NCBI GenBank assembly: GCA_905236925.1
Contig: CAJOQS010000162.1
Location: forward strand, 1-29,625
Length of the DNA: 29,625 nt
Origin: an uncultured Lachnospiraceae bacterium
Lineage (GTDB): Bacteria; Bacillota; Clostridia; Lachnospirales; Lachnospiraceae
Direction: 5' to 3'
The notes below the pieces were generated by a model that worked only from the letters and a program-made list of their open reading frames with translations, made no database searches and had not been told where the DNA came from. Positions 8,695-16,798 of the stretch are shown here, piece after piece (within the stretch, counting starts at the first letter, position 1; each line of letters opens with the position of its first letter). The position numbers and the translations under genes are program-made.

Positions 8695-10068
8695 TCAGTC
8701 TATGTTCAGCTTCTTAATGATGATATCCACCGTATTCTCCACAGACGGATCCTCTTTTATCATGTTTTCCACTTTTTTGATCCCGTGAAGAACCGTTGTG
8801 TGATCACGCTTGAAAACCTTTGATATATCGTTTCCGGTCCTTAAGGTATACCTTTTTGAGAGATACATTGCTATCTGTCTGGGGAAAGCAATGAAGCTGT
8901 CCCTCTTGTCGGAAAGGATTTCCGATGGAGTGATATTATAGTGCTCTGCTACAACATCAATAATGAATTCAGGAGTGATTACCTTCTTCTGGTTAGGGAA
9001 GATCATGTCCTTGAGCGCATACTCGACAAGCTCCATATCTATGCTCTTATGATTGATGTTGGAAAGAGCTATTACCTTATTAAGGGCACCTTCGAGTGAG
9101 CGGATATTCGTATTGATATTATCAGCAATGTAGGAAAGACATTCGTCACTGATAACGATCCTGCTTCCGGTCTCAAATTCGCGCATCTCAATCTTTTTCT
9201 TAAGGATGGCCATCTTGGTCTCATAGTCGGGTGTTGTGATATCAACTATGAGGCCGCTTTCAAAGCGTGAACGGAAGCGTTCATCAAGATCGGCAAAGTC
9301 GCGGGGCGGCTTATCCGAAGTGATGACTATCTGTTTTCTGGCTTCGCGCAGATAGTTAAAGGTATAGAAAAACTCTTCCTGAGTACGGTTTTTACCTATT
9401 ATAAATTGAATATCGTCAATAAGAAGAATGTCGACGTTGCGATATTTTTCCCTGACATCGGCAGCGGAAACGGTACCCTGTCTGATGGATTCAACTATCT
9501 CGGTAGTAAATTTGTCACTAGTAACGTACAGAACCTTCAGGCTGGGAGAATTCTCCTCAATGAAATGAACTATAGCGTGCAGAAGATGAGTTTTTCCAAG
9601 TCCGGGATCGCCATAAATATACAGGGGATTGTAAATTTCACCGGGTGCCTCGGCCACCTTAAGGGCTGCCGCATGAACCATGGAATTGTTGCGGCTTACA
9701 ACGAAATTATCGAAGGTATAATCCGGATTAAGAATAAAATCGGAAGATGAACCCGTCCTTCTCTTAATTTCGGGAGCAGGTGCCTTCAATGATTCCGGTA
9801 CCTGAGCAACAAGCTCGATGTCGGGCATCTCATCAAGGTCAAGTACTTCAGCTATAGCACTTTTAATGAAATTTCCGTACTTTTTCTGAATGAAGGAAAT
9901 GTTTGATATATTATCCTCGGAATCTGTAAAGATAAGTATCTTATTGTTTTCAATATCCTTGAACTTCAGATCCTTAAGCCAGGTCTCGAAAGAAACCTTC
10001 TGAATACCGAATTCAGTTCTGAGATATTCAAGAATATCGTCCCATTTCTTTGTTATCAGATCCTTCAT
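8695..10068 (-). CDS. dnaA: Chromosomal replication initiator protein DnaA
   Basis: DnaA is the AAA+ ATPase that binds DnaA boxes and opens the origin. From the ATG at 10068 the protein has 457 residues, the usual size. Domain I is residues 1-80, with a short domain II linker around 90-110. Domain III has Walker A GDPGLGKT (153-160), Walker B LLIDD (215-219) and the arginine-finger region ERFRSRF (263-269). Domain IV ends in the helix-turn-helix signature RDHTTVLHGI (421-430). A longer reading from 10104 exists, but GGAGGAG and the family N-terminus MKDLITKKW support 10068. Upstream lie a sigma-A promoter and a DnaA-box cluster, which suggests autoregulation. Confidence 0.98.
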   Translation of the reverse strand: MKDLITKKWDDILEYLRTEFGIQKVSFETWLKDLKFKDIENNKILIFTDSEDNISNISFIQKKYGNFIKSAIAEVLDLDEMPDIELVAQVPESLKAPAPEIKRRTGSSSDFILNPDYTFDNFVVSRNNSMVHAAALKVAEAPGEIYNPLYIYGDPGLGKTHLLHAIVHFIEENSPSLKVLYVTSDKFTTEIVESIRQGTVSAADVREKYRNVDILLIDDIQFIIGKNRTQEEFFYTFNYLREARKQIVITSDKPPRDFADLDERFRSRFESGLIVDITTPDYETKMAILKKKIEMREFETGSRIVISDECLSYIADNINTNIRSLEGALNKVIALSNINHKSIDMELVEYALKDMIFPNQKKVITPEFIIDVVAEHYNITPSEILSDKRDSFIAFPRQIAMYLSKRYTLRTGNDISKVFKRDHTTVLHGIKKVENMIKEDPSVENTVDIIIKKLNID

Positions 10069-10112
10069 AATATAATAACTCTCCTCCAAAAGGCAAAATG
10101 CCACACATAGTT

Positions 10113-10141
10113 ATTCTACTCTATTGGTGTTCTTTTTTCAA
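10113..10141 (-). promoter_or_regulatory. Probable sigma-A promoter of dnaA
   Basis: On the minus strand TTGAAA (10141-10136) and TAGAAT (10118-10113) are separated by exactly 17 bases. Transcription would begin near 10106 and give a leader of about 38 bases before the dnaA ATG. The DnaA boxes at 10203-10259 lie upstream, so bound DnaA could repress or tune this promoter. Confidence 0.7.
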
Positions 10142-10202
10142 GAATATTTCAAGATTCGCGCATATCCCCACAAAGCGCGTATCTCATGGTATTGCCGATT
10201 AT

Positions 10203-10263
10203 TTATCCAAAATGTATCCACAGCAAGTTATCAACATATCCACAGAATTATGTGGATATGTTG
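10203..10263. other. oriC DnaA-box cluster with a 13-bp inverted repeat
   Basis: Five nine-mers each match TTATCCACA at eight of nine positions: TTATCCAAA (10203-10211), GTATCCACA (10214-10222), TTATCAACA (10228-10236) and ATATCCACA (10236-10244) on plus, and ATATCCACA on minus (10259-10251). The last two sit in a perfect inverted repeat, CAACATATCCACA at 10232-10244 and its complement at 10251-10263, with a 6-base spacer. The cluster lies between the divergent dnaA and rpmH promoters, as in other Firmicutes origins. None of the boxes is a perfect consensus. Confidence 0.88.
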
Positions 10264-10291
10264 GAAAAAACGCAAAAAAATAAGATTTTAC

Positions 10292-10320
10292 TTGACGAAA
10301 GAGTGTCTCGTAAATATAAT
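10292..10320 (+). promoter_or_regulatory. Strong sigma-A promoter of rpmH-rnpA
   Basis: TTGACG (10292-10297) and a perfect TATAAT (10315-10320) are separated by 17 bases. The predicted start near 10327 leaves a short leader carrying AAAAAGGAGG ahead of rpmH. It runs divergently from the dnaA promoter, with the DnaA-box cluster between them. Confidence 0.88.
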
Positions 10321-10361
10321 TGTAATGCTGTTTATTATCCCAAAAAGGAGGTGTTTACGAT

Positions 10362-10496
10362 ATGAAGATGACATTTCAGCCTAAGAACAGACAGAGATCA
10401 AAGGTTCACGGTTTCCGTCAGAGAATGAGCACTGTAGGCGGACGTAAGGTTCTCTCTGCAAGAAGAGCAAAAGGAAGACATAAATTATCAGCCTGA
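10362..10496 (+). CDS. rpmH: 50S ribosomal protein L34
   Basis: L34 is a small basic protein of the large ribosomal subunit. The 44-residue reading begins MKMTFQPKNRQRSKVHGFRQ and ends RRAKGRHKLSA, matching the family over its whole length, including the RMSTVGGRKVL core. A strong AAAAAGGAGG ribosome site lies about ten bases upstream of the ATG. It is the first gene of the rightward operon, directly behind a near-consensus promoter, and is followed by an attenuator-like hairpin before rnpA. Confidence 0.97.
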   Translation: MKMTFQPKNRQRSKVHGFRQRMSTVGGRKVLSARRAKGRHKLSA

Positions 10497-10518
10497 GGTC
10501 GCATTTATGTGACCTTTT
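10496..10518 (+). terminator. Attenuator-like hairpin between rpmH and rnpA
   Basis: AGGTCGCA (10496-10503) pairs with TGTGACCT (10508-10515), including one G-U pair, around a TTTA loop, and is followed by TTTTCTTCT. Because the operon continues into rnpA, this is probably a partial terminator that lowers rnpA, yidD and yidC expression relative to the abundant L34. Confidence 0.65.
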
Positions 10519-10557
10519 CTTCTGTAATCTTTTTTTTACAGATGAGAGGAATGTGAT

Positions 10558-10890
10558 TTGTCTAAAATCGTTTCATTAAAGAACTTCTCTCAGTTTGACA
10601 ACGTATACAGGAACGGAATTAGCTACGCTAACCGTTATCTGGTCATGTATATTATGAAGAATGACCTTAATATCAACAGACTCGGCATTTCAGTCAGCAA
10701 AAGAGTCGGAAACAGCGTTGTCAGACACAGAATCACCAGACTCATCCGCGAGGCATACCGGCTCGCGGGGAGCGTGTTCAATAGTGGTTTGGACATTGTG
10801 GTTGTAGCGCGCGCTGGCGTAAGAGGAAAGAATTATTTCGATGTAAGGGATGCGATGCTTCATCTGGCAAAGCTCCACAAGATCATTTGA
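10558..10890 (+). CDS. rnpA: Ribonuclease P protein component
   Basis: RnpA is the protein cofactor that helps the RNase P ribozyme cut tRNA 5' leaders. The 110-residue protein starts at TTG (10558), with AGAGGA seven bases upstream; no in-frame ATG or GTG serves instead. The N-terminal FSQFDNVYRNG segment matches the leader-binding cleft. The basic signature is KRVGNSVVRHRITRLIREAYR (48-68), where the usual RNR motif reads RHR (56-58). The strand LDIVVVAR then follows. The gene lies in the canonical rpmH-rnpA-yidD-yidC order. Confidence 0.96.
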   Translation: MSKIVSLKNFSQFDNVYRNGISYANRYLVMYIMKNDLNINRLGISVSKRVGNSVVRHRITRLIREAYRLAGSVFNSGLDIVVVARAGVRGKNYFDVRDAMLHLAKLHKII

Positions 10891-10892
10891 CT

Positions 10893-11105
10893 ATGAAAAA
10901 TATTCTTATCTTCCTGATAAATATATATAAAAGGTATATTTCACCTCTAAAACGCAGAAGTGTTTGTATTTACATTCCTACCTGCTCTACTTACGCGATC
11001 GAGGCGCTGCAGAAATACGGCGCGCTGAAAGGTTCGTTTTTAGCAGCGAAACGAATTCTTAGATGCCACCCGTTTTCTAAGGGAGGATTTGATCCGGTAC
11101 CCTGA
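10893..11105 (+). CDS. yidD: Membrane protein insertion efficiency factor YidD
   Basis: YidD is a small protein thought to assist YidC-dependent insertion at the inner face of the membrane. The 70-residue product has an N-terminal amphipathic segment (MKNILIFLINIYKRYISPL), the PTCSTYAIEAL motif, a KYGALKG turn and the C-terminal block KRILRCHPFSKGGFDPVP, all family hallmarks with conserved cysteines. The ATG at 10893 begins three bases after the rnpA stop and has no clear ribosome site, so translation is probably coupled to rnpA. A TTG two codons earlier would overlap the rnpA stop. Confidence 0.95.
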   Translation: MKNILIFLINIYKRYISPLKRRSVCIYIPTCSTYAIEALQKYGALKGSFLAAKRILRCHPFSKGGFDPVP

Positions 11106-11109
11106 TTTT

Positions 11110-11157
11110 TGCGAACATCGACATGTTCGCATGAGTGTTGCGGATAGCGGTTCCGCA
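11110..11157 (+). other. Two consecutive hairpins between yidD and yidC
   Basis: The first hairpin has a 9-bp perfect stem (TGCGAACAT at 11110-11118, ATGTTCGCA at 11123-11131) with loop CGAC. The second has TGCGGA (11139-11144) and TCCGCA (11152-11157). Neither is followed by a T-run, so they are more likely mRNA processing or stability elements than terminators. Confidence 0.55.
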
Positions 11158-11175
11158 GCGGATTGAGAGGTAAAA

Positions 11176-12519
11176 TTGAATATCCTGTTTTTAACCCAGG
11201 TATCCGGTTTTTTAAAGCCCTTTGCCTGGATAATGGGAGTTATTCTTGACGCAATCTACAGATTTGTCGGCTTGTTCGGAATACATAATCTTGCATTATG
11301 TATCTTCTTATTTACATTTGTAGTTAAAATGCTTATGCTGCCCCTGACGATCAAGCAGCAGAAATTCACGAGACTCTCTTCGAAAATGAATCCTGAACTT
11401 ACCAAGATTCAGGAAAAGTATAAGGGCAAAAAAGACGAAGATTCAATGAGACGCCAGCAGGCGGAAACTCAGGAAGTATATGCCAAGTATGGCACAAATC
11501 CCATGGGCGGATGTCTTCCTCTTCTTATCTCACTGCCCATTATGTTCGCACTTTACCGCGTTATCTACGCAATCCCGGCTTATGTCGGTGAAGTCGGCGA
11601 GTGGTACGGTACCGTTGCCGATGCAATCATTAACGGCAATGCAACAGGACATGCCGATGCGATCGCTGCATTTATTTCGGATAACGGCATCAAGGTTACC
11701 AGTAATCTTACTACTTATGCTGTAGGCTCTGCCGAGTACAGAAACAGCCTTATCGATATCCTTGCAAAGTTTTCCACCGCGAACTGGGATGCTTTTTTCC
11801 AGACTTCGTCATTTGCAGGGATCAAGGGTGTCTGTGAAGGCGTAGTTGCCAATATTATCAAGGCTAACAACCTTTTCGGACTGAACATTCTTGATACGCC
11901 CAATTTCAAGATTATCTGGTCACTGATAATTCCTGTTCTTGCAGTAGTTACCCAGATGATCCAGACCAAGCTTGCAACTGCGAATCAGCCTCAGCCTAAG
12001 AAGAACAGCGACAGCCCCATGGCCAACTCCATGCAGAGCATGAATACGATCATGCCTATTATGTCAGGTGTGTTCTGTCTCATGCTTCCCATCGGTGTAG
12101 GCATTTACTGGATCGCTTCTGCACTGTTCACCATCCTTCAGACCATATTTATCAATCGTTACCTTGACAAGGTCGACATTGATGCGATGATCGAGAAGAA
12201 TGTCGAGAAAGCAAACAAGAGAAAAGAAAAGCTCGGAGTCGTATATGACAACAAGATGGCCGAGGTAGCCAAGAAGTCTACCAAGACCTACGATAATACC
12301 GCTTACGACAACACCGAATACAAAAAGAACAACAAGCGTAAATCCGGCAGTGGTTCTGATTATCAGCGCAGCACGGTTTCATACAGTTCATCCTCTATTG
12401 CGGCCAACGCAAATCTTCTGAGGTCACGTTCCGATGACGGCAAGAAGACCATTGAACTGAACGCCAGCATTGAAACCAAGGATAACAAGGATTCTGCTGA
12501 GGAAGGAACAAAAGAATAA
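11176..12519 (+). CDS. yidC: Membrane protein insertase YidC/Oxa1 family
   Basis: YidC inserts and folds inner-membrane proteins, alone or with Sec. The 447-residue protein starts at TTG (11176), with AGAGG five bases upstream. Hydrophobic segments lie near 15-35, 36-58, 115-135, 235-260 and 285-315. The loop LTIKQQKFTRLSSKMNPELTKIQEKY (57-82) between the first core helices is the coiled C1 region of the family, and Lys51 occupies the site where many Gram-positive YidC proteins have the groove arginine (alignment by eye). The C-terminal 100 residues are a charged, basic tail that may bind the ribosome. The stop overlaps the khpB ATG by one base. Confidence 0.95.
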   Translation: MNILFLTQVSGFLKPFAWIMGVILDAIYRFVGLFGIHNLALCIFLFTFVVKMLMLPLTIKQQKFTRLSSKMNPELTKIQEKYKGKKDEDSMRRQQAETQEVYAKYGTNPMGGCLPLLISLPIMFALYRVIYAIPAYVGEVGEWYGTVADAIINGNATGHADAIAAFISDNGIKVTSNLTTYAVGSAEYRNSLIDILAKFSTANWDAFFQTSSFAGIKGVCEGVVANIIKANNLFGLNILDTPNFKIIWSLIIPVLAVVTQMIQTKLATANQPQPKKNSDSPMANSMQSMNTIMPIMSGVFCLMLPIGVGIYWIASALFTILQTIFINRYLDKVDIDAMIEKNVEKANKRKEKLGVVYDNKMAEVAKKSTKTYDNTAYDNTEYKKNNKRKSGSGSDYQRSTVSYSSSSIAANANLLRSRSDDGKKTIELNASIETKDNKDSAEEGTKE

Positions 12520-13382
12520 TGGAAGAGTGGAAGGAATATACAGGCAAAACGGTTGAGGAAGCTCTTGAGACCGCGCTTGCCGAGCTTGAAACTACCGCTG
12601 ACAAGGTTGTTTACGAGGTAGTTGAAGAAGCCAGCACAGGGTTCCTTGGACTTGGCAAGAAGCCCGCAGTTATCAGGCTCCAGAAAAAAGAAATCAAGCC
12701 TGAAGAGATAGCTAAAACCTTTATCATCAATGTACTTGGAGCCATGGATATCCAGGCAGAGGTTGAAGTTACAAATAACGAGGAAACCGAGACTCTGGAG
12801 GTTCAGATCGTCGGAGACGACATGGGCATCCTTATCGGAAAGAGGGGTCAGACCCTTGACTCGCTTCAGTATCTTGCTTCTCTTGCAGTTACAAAGGAAA
12901 CCGGCAAGTATGTAAAGGTTAAGCTTGATACCGAGAACTATCGCGAAAGACGCAAGGAAACACTTGAAAACCTTGCAAAGAATATCGCTTCAAGAGTTAA
13001 GAAATATCGCAAGCAGGTTGCTCTTGAGCCCATGAATCCCTACGAAAGAAGGATCATTCATTCGGCACTTCAGAACGACAAGTATGTTGAGACCTTCAGT
13101 GAGGGTGAAGAGCCGCACAGAAAGGTTATCGTTGCTCTTAAAAAGGGCGTTGTGTTAGAGGATAAAAAGCGCGGCGGACGTTACGGAAACAGGCGCTTTG
13201 ATTCCAGAAACAACACCAAGAAGGTCAGCAGCAGCCGCGAATTTCATAAGAAGTACGGTGCTGATACCAAGGACTACAGCACTGACTACAAGAAGGATTA
13301 TGCAGATTACTTAGAGTCTAAGGCAGCAGCGAAGGCGGCAGCCGAGGCACAGGCAAAGGCTGAAGCTTCTACGGAGTCGTAA
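12519..13382 (+). CDS. khpB: RNA-binding cell-division regulator KhpB/Jag
   Basis: The protein (287 residues) has the three Jag parts in order: an N-terminal Jag_N domain (1-55, with VEEASTGFLGLGKKPA), a type-II KH domain with the GKRG loop at 107-110 (GILIGKRGQTLDSLQYLASL), and an R3H domain around 145-210 including NPYERRIIHSAL. The family binds many mRNAs, usually with KhpA, and affects cell elongation and division in streptococci. The C-terminal 75 residues are low-complexity, rich in Lys, Tyr, Asp and then Ala. It starts one base inside the yidC stop and is followed by an intrinsic terminator. Confidence 0.94.
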   Translation: MEEWKEYTGKTVEEALETALAELETTADKVVYEVVEEASTGFLGLGKKPAVIRLQKKEIKPEEIAKTFIINVLGAMDIQAEVEVTNNEETETLEVQIVGDDMGILIGKRGQTLDSLQYLASLAVTKETGKYVKVKLDTENYRERRKETLENLAKNIASRVKKYRKQVALEPMNPYERRIIHSALQNDKYVETFSEGEEPHRKVIVALKKGVVLEDKKRGGRYGNRRFDSRNNTKKVSSSREFHKKYGADTKDYSTDYKKDYADYLESKAAAKAAAEAQAKAEASTES

Positions 13383-13390
13383 TTATTTGA

Positions 13391-13425
13391 GGGGCTGCCG
13401 CACTCGGTGCGACAACCCCTTTTTT
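13391..13425 (+). terminator. Intrinsic terminator after khpB
   Basis: GGGGCTGCCGCA at 13391-13402 faces TGCGACAACCCC at 13408-13419, with two C-A mismatches in the plus-strand RNA, followed by six T at 13420-13425. It divides the rpmH-khpB unit from mnmE-rsmG. Imperfect pairing suggests some readthrough, because no convincing separate promoter for mnmE follows it. Confidence 0.75.
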
Positions 13426-13454
13426 GCATCTAATACAATAGAGGAGGATGACCT

Positions 13455-14837
13455 GTGAAGAACGATACTATCGCGGCAATTGCTTCCGGAATGTCCGGAA
13501 GTGCGGGAATCAGCATCATTAGAATAAGCGGCGAAGACTCCTTTATTATTGCTGACCGACTATTCAGGTCTGTTTCCGGAAAAACGGTCAGTCAGATGGA
13601 ATCTTTCAAGGCCGCTTACGGTCACATCGAGTATGAAGGACGCATTCTTGATGAAGTCCTTCTTATTAAGATGAAGGCTCCTCACACATATACAAGAGAG
13701 GATGTTGTGGAAATAGATTGTCACGGCGGAATCGTTGTGACAAAGGCAGTTCTTGAAGCCGTTCTTGCATCCGGCGCAAGGCCCGCCGAACCCGGAGAGT
13801 TTACCAAAAGAGCTTTTCTTAACGGAAGAATCGATCTGTCCCAGGCTGAAGCGGTCAGCGATATCATTTCCGCAAAAAGCCGTATTGCCCTGAATAATTC
13901 GGTGAAGCAGCTCCGCGGTGATGTCAGGGAAAAGATAGCTGCTCTCCGTGAGAGGATCATTTCCAAAACCGCATTCATAGAAGCTGCGCTTGACGATCCG
14001 GAGCATTATTCTCTTGATGGATTTCCCGATGAACTTAAGAAAGAATTGGCCTCAATTCTCGGCGAGATCAACGTACTTATTAATTCCAACGACAACGGTA
14101 GAATAATCAAAGAGGGCATAAACACTGTATTTCTCGGACGTCCCAACGCAGGCAAGTCATCTCTGCTGAATGTGATAATCGGACACGAGCGAGCAATCGT
14201 TACCGAAATCGCGGGAACTACAAGAGACACTCTTGAAGAAACTGTTCTGCTCGACGGACTTGTTTTGAATATCATTGATACCGCAGGAATATGCGATACG
14301 GATGACGTGATCGAGAAGATCGGTGTCGATAAGGCCCGGAAGGCAGCCGCTGAAGCGGACCTCATCCTGTATATCATCGATTCGACCGCCGGCCTGTCCG
14401 ATAAGGATTTTGAAATTCTTGACAGCATAAAAGAAAAGAAACTTATACTTCTTATTAATAAAACTGATATTGCAAGTCCCGAACCCGAAAACCTGGTTTC
14501 GGCCGTCAGAAAGATCAATGCTCCCGCACTTGCGGTTTCTGCCGTTACCGGTGAAGGTATCGATGATCTTAAACGCTATATCGTTGATATGTTTTTTAAC
14601 GGCAAGCTTGATTATAATGATGAGATCTACATCACCAACCTCCGACATAAGGATCTTCTGATGAAAGCTGCCGATTCGCTGAATTCCGTGATCGACGGAA
14701 TCGATTCGGGATTGAGCGAGGATTTTTATACCGGTGATCTGATGGCGGCCTACACCTCACTCGGGCTGATAACCGGCGATAATGTTGAAGATGATCTGGC
14801 AGACAGGATCTTCAGTGAGTTCTGTATGGGAAAATAG
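13455..14837 (+). CDS. mnmE: tRNA uridine-5-carboxymethylaminomethyl modification GTPase MnmE
   Basis: MnmE works with MnmG to modify the wobble uridine (U34) of certain tRNAs, using a formyl-folate derivative. The 460-residue protein starts at GTG (13455), with AGGAGG seven bases upstream. The N-terminal tetrahydrofolate-binding domain begins DTIAAIASGMSGSAGISIIR. The G domain has GRPNAGKSS (228-236), DTAG (275-278) and NKTD (335-338). The C-terminus ends in FCMGK, with the cysteine found in nearly all members. It is followed by its partner mnmG after a short palindromic spacer. Confidence 0.97.
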   Translation: MKNDTIAAIASGMSGSAGISIIRISGEDSFIIADRLFRSVSGKTVSQMESFKAAYGHIEYEGRILDEVLLIKMKAPHTYTREDVVEIDCHGGIVVTKAVLEAVLASGARPAEPGEFTKRAFLNGRIDLSQAEAVSDIISAKSRIALNNSVKQLRGDVREKIAALRERIISKTAFIEAALDDPEHYSLDGFPDELKKELASILGEINVLINSNDNGRIIKEGINTVFLGRPNAGKSSLLNVIIGHERAIVTEIAGTTRDTLEETVLLDGLVLNIIDTAGICDTDDVIEKIGVDKARKAAAEADLILYIIDSTAGLSDKDFEILDSIKEKKLILLINKTDIASPEPENLVSAVRKINAPALAVSAVTGEGIDDLKRYIVDMFFNGKLDYNDEIYITNLRHKDLLMKAADSLNSVIDGIDSGLSEDFYTGDLMAAYTSLGLITGDNVEDDLADRIFSEFCMGK

Positions 14838-14838
14838 T

Positions 14839-14860
14839 TGCTGTTCACCGGTGAATAGCA
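14839..14860. other. Palindrome between mnmE and mnmG
   Basis: TGCT, then a G-T position, then the perfect 12-base palindrome TTCACCGGTGAA, then AGCA form a 22-base inverted repeat starting two bases after the mnmE stop. As RNA it folds to a hairpin with a CCGG loop and one G-U pair. No T-run follows, so it is likely an mRNA element rather than a terminator. Confidence 0.5.
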
Positions 14861-14887
14861 CGTCGAATTATTTAGAGAGAGTTAATT

Positions 14888-16777
14888 ATGATTTATCCTT
14901 CTTATGATGTAGCGGTCATCGGTGCCGGACATGCCGGATGTGAGGCTGCTCTTGCCTGTGCGAGGCTCGGTCTGAAAACAATAGTTTTTACCGTAAGTGT
15001 CGACAGTATAGCCATGATGCCCTGCAATCCCAATGTCGGAGGAACCTCAAAGGGTCATCTTGTCCGTGAGATCGACGCTCTCGGCGGTGAGATGGGAAAG
15101 AATATCGACAGAACCTTTATACAGTCGAAAATGCTGAATACTTCAAAAGGTCCCGCTGTTCATTCGCTTCGCGCCCAGGCCGATAAGAAGAATTACTCCG
15201 CAGAAATGAGGAAAATCCTCGAAAAAACCGACAATCTCGTTATACGTCAGGACGAGGTCTCCGAGATCGTTGTTGAAAAAACAGAAGAAGGCGGAAGCTC
15301 TGTAAGAAGAGTGACCGGAGTTAAGACCTGCTCCGGAAATCTTTATCCCTGCAGATCTGCTATCCTCTGTACAGGTGTATATCTGAAGGCCCGCTGCATT
15401 ACCGGTGAAATGAGCACCTATACCGGACCCAACGGTCTTCCTGCAGCGAATCACCTGACTCAGTCACTTATTGATCTCGGTATTGAAGTACGCCGCTTTA
15501 AGACAGGAACTCCCGCGCGTATTGACGGACGCACCATAGATTACTCGAAAATGGAGGAGCAGAAGGGTGACGAGAAGATAGTTCCCTTCTCCTTTTCAAA
15601 CAAGAGAAGCGATATTGAACGTGATCAGGTCAGCTGCTGGCTGACATATACCAACAGTGAAACGCATAGGATAATCCGGGAAAATATTGACCGTTCGCCG
15701 TTATTTTCCGGAATGATAGAGGGTGTCGGGCCGCGTTACTGTCCTTCTATCGAAGACAAGGTCATGCGCTTTGCCGACAAGGAGAGGCATCAGGTTTTCA
15801 TCGAACCCGAGGGCCTTTATACCAACGAAATGTATATTTCCGGAATGTCCAGCAGTCTTCCCGAGGATGTGCAGTACGAAATGTACCGTTCTGTTCCGGG
15901 TCTTGAAAATGCTGTGATCGTTCGAAACGCCTATGCGATCGAATATGATTGCATTAATGCCACCCAGTTGAAGGCAAGTCTTGAGTTTAAGGATATTGAA
16001 GGTCTGTTCAGCGCCGGTCAGTCAAACGGAAGCTCCGGTTATGAAGAGGCAGCAGCGCAGGGTATCATTGCCGGAATCAATTCTGCCATGAAGCTGCTGG
16101 GCCGTGAACCTTTGATCCTTGACAGGTCTGATGCATATATCGGAGTTCTGATCGATGATCTCGTTACCAAGGAAACCGCCGAGCCCTACAGAATGATGAC
16201 ATCCCGTGCCGAATACCGTCTGCTTCTTAGGCAGGATAATGCCGATCTTCGTTTATATGAGTACGGTCACAGAGTCGGTCTGCTTTCCGATGATCGCTAT
16301 GAAGCCGTTATAAATAAGAAGAAGATCATTGAGTCGGAGATTGAGAGACTTAATTCTACAACTGTAGGCACAACTGAAACTATACAGCACTTTCTTAGAG
16401 CACATGACAGTACTGAGCTTACATCGGGCTCGACATTGGCTGAACTTGTCAGAAGACCTGAACTGTCATATGAAGCTATCGCAGATATCGATCCCGGCAG
16501 ACCCGTTGTTGAAGAGGATGTTGCCGAACAGATCAACATTGAAGTTAAATATGAAGGTTATATCAACAGGCAGCGATTACAGGTGGATCAGTTCAGAAAG
16601 CTTGAGAAGAAGCTGATCCCTGCGGATATCGATTATGATGATGTTCCGTCTCTTCGTATCGAGGCCAGACAGAAGCTAAAAAAGTTCTGTCCCGTTTCGA
16701 TCGGACAGGCATCAAGAATATCCGGAGTTTCTCCTGCTGATATCAGTGTTCTTCTTGTTTTTCTTGGCAGGAAATAA
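14888..16777 (+). CDS. mnmG: tRNA uridine-5-carboxymethylaminomethyl modification enzyme MnmG
   Basis: MnmG (GidA) is the FAD- and NADH-dependent partner of MnmE in wobble uridine modification. The 629-residue length is the full family size. The FAD-binding GAGHAG lies at 12-17, followed by the conserved MMPCNPNVGGTSKGHLVREIDALGG region. RRFKTGTPARID and GLFSAGQSNGSSGYEEAAAQG are further family blocks, and the helical C-terminal domain ending in VLLVFLGRK binds MnmE and tRNA. The ATG has a GAGAGA site about eight bases upstream. No truncation or frameshift is seen. Confidence 0.98.
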   Translation: MIYPSYDVAVIGAGHAGCEAALACARLGLKTIVFTVSVDSIAMMPCNPNVGGTSKGHLVREIDALGGEMGKNIDRTFIQSKMLNTSKGPAVHSLRAQADKKNYSAEMRKILEKTDNLVIRQDEVSEIVVEKTEEGGSSVRRVTGVKTCSGNLYPCRSAILCTGVYLKARCITGEMSTYTGPNGLPAANHLTQSLIDLGIEVRRFKTGTPARIDGRTIDYSKMEEQKGDEKIVPFSFSNKRSDIERDQVSCWLTYTNSETHRIIRENIDRSPLFSGMIEGVGPRYCPSIEDKVMRFADKERHQVFIEPEGLYTNEMYISGMSSSLPEDVQYEMYRSVPGLENAVIVRNAYAIEYDCINATQLKASLEFKDIEGLFSAGQSNGSSGYEEAAAQGIIAGINSAMKLLGREPLILDRSDAYIGVLIDDLVTKETAEPYRMMTSRAEYRLLLRQDNADLRLYEYGHRVGLLSDDRYEAVINKKKIIESEIERLNSTTVGTTETIQHFLRAHDSTELTSGSTLAELVRRPELSYEAIADIDPGRPVVEEDVAEQINIEVKYEGYINRQRLQVDQFRKLEKKLIPADIDYDDVPSLRIEARQKLKKFCPVSIGQASRISGVSPADISVLLVFLGRK

Positions 16778-16798
16778 TAATTTGCAGCGGAGGTTTAT

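Noticed and set aside
13408..13439. Promoter for mnmE with TACAAT at 13434-13439
   Set aside because: The spacing would place the start within the ribosome site, and the -35 match is poor.
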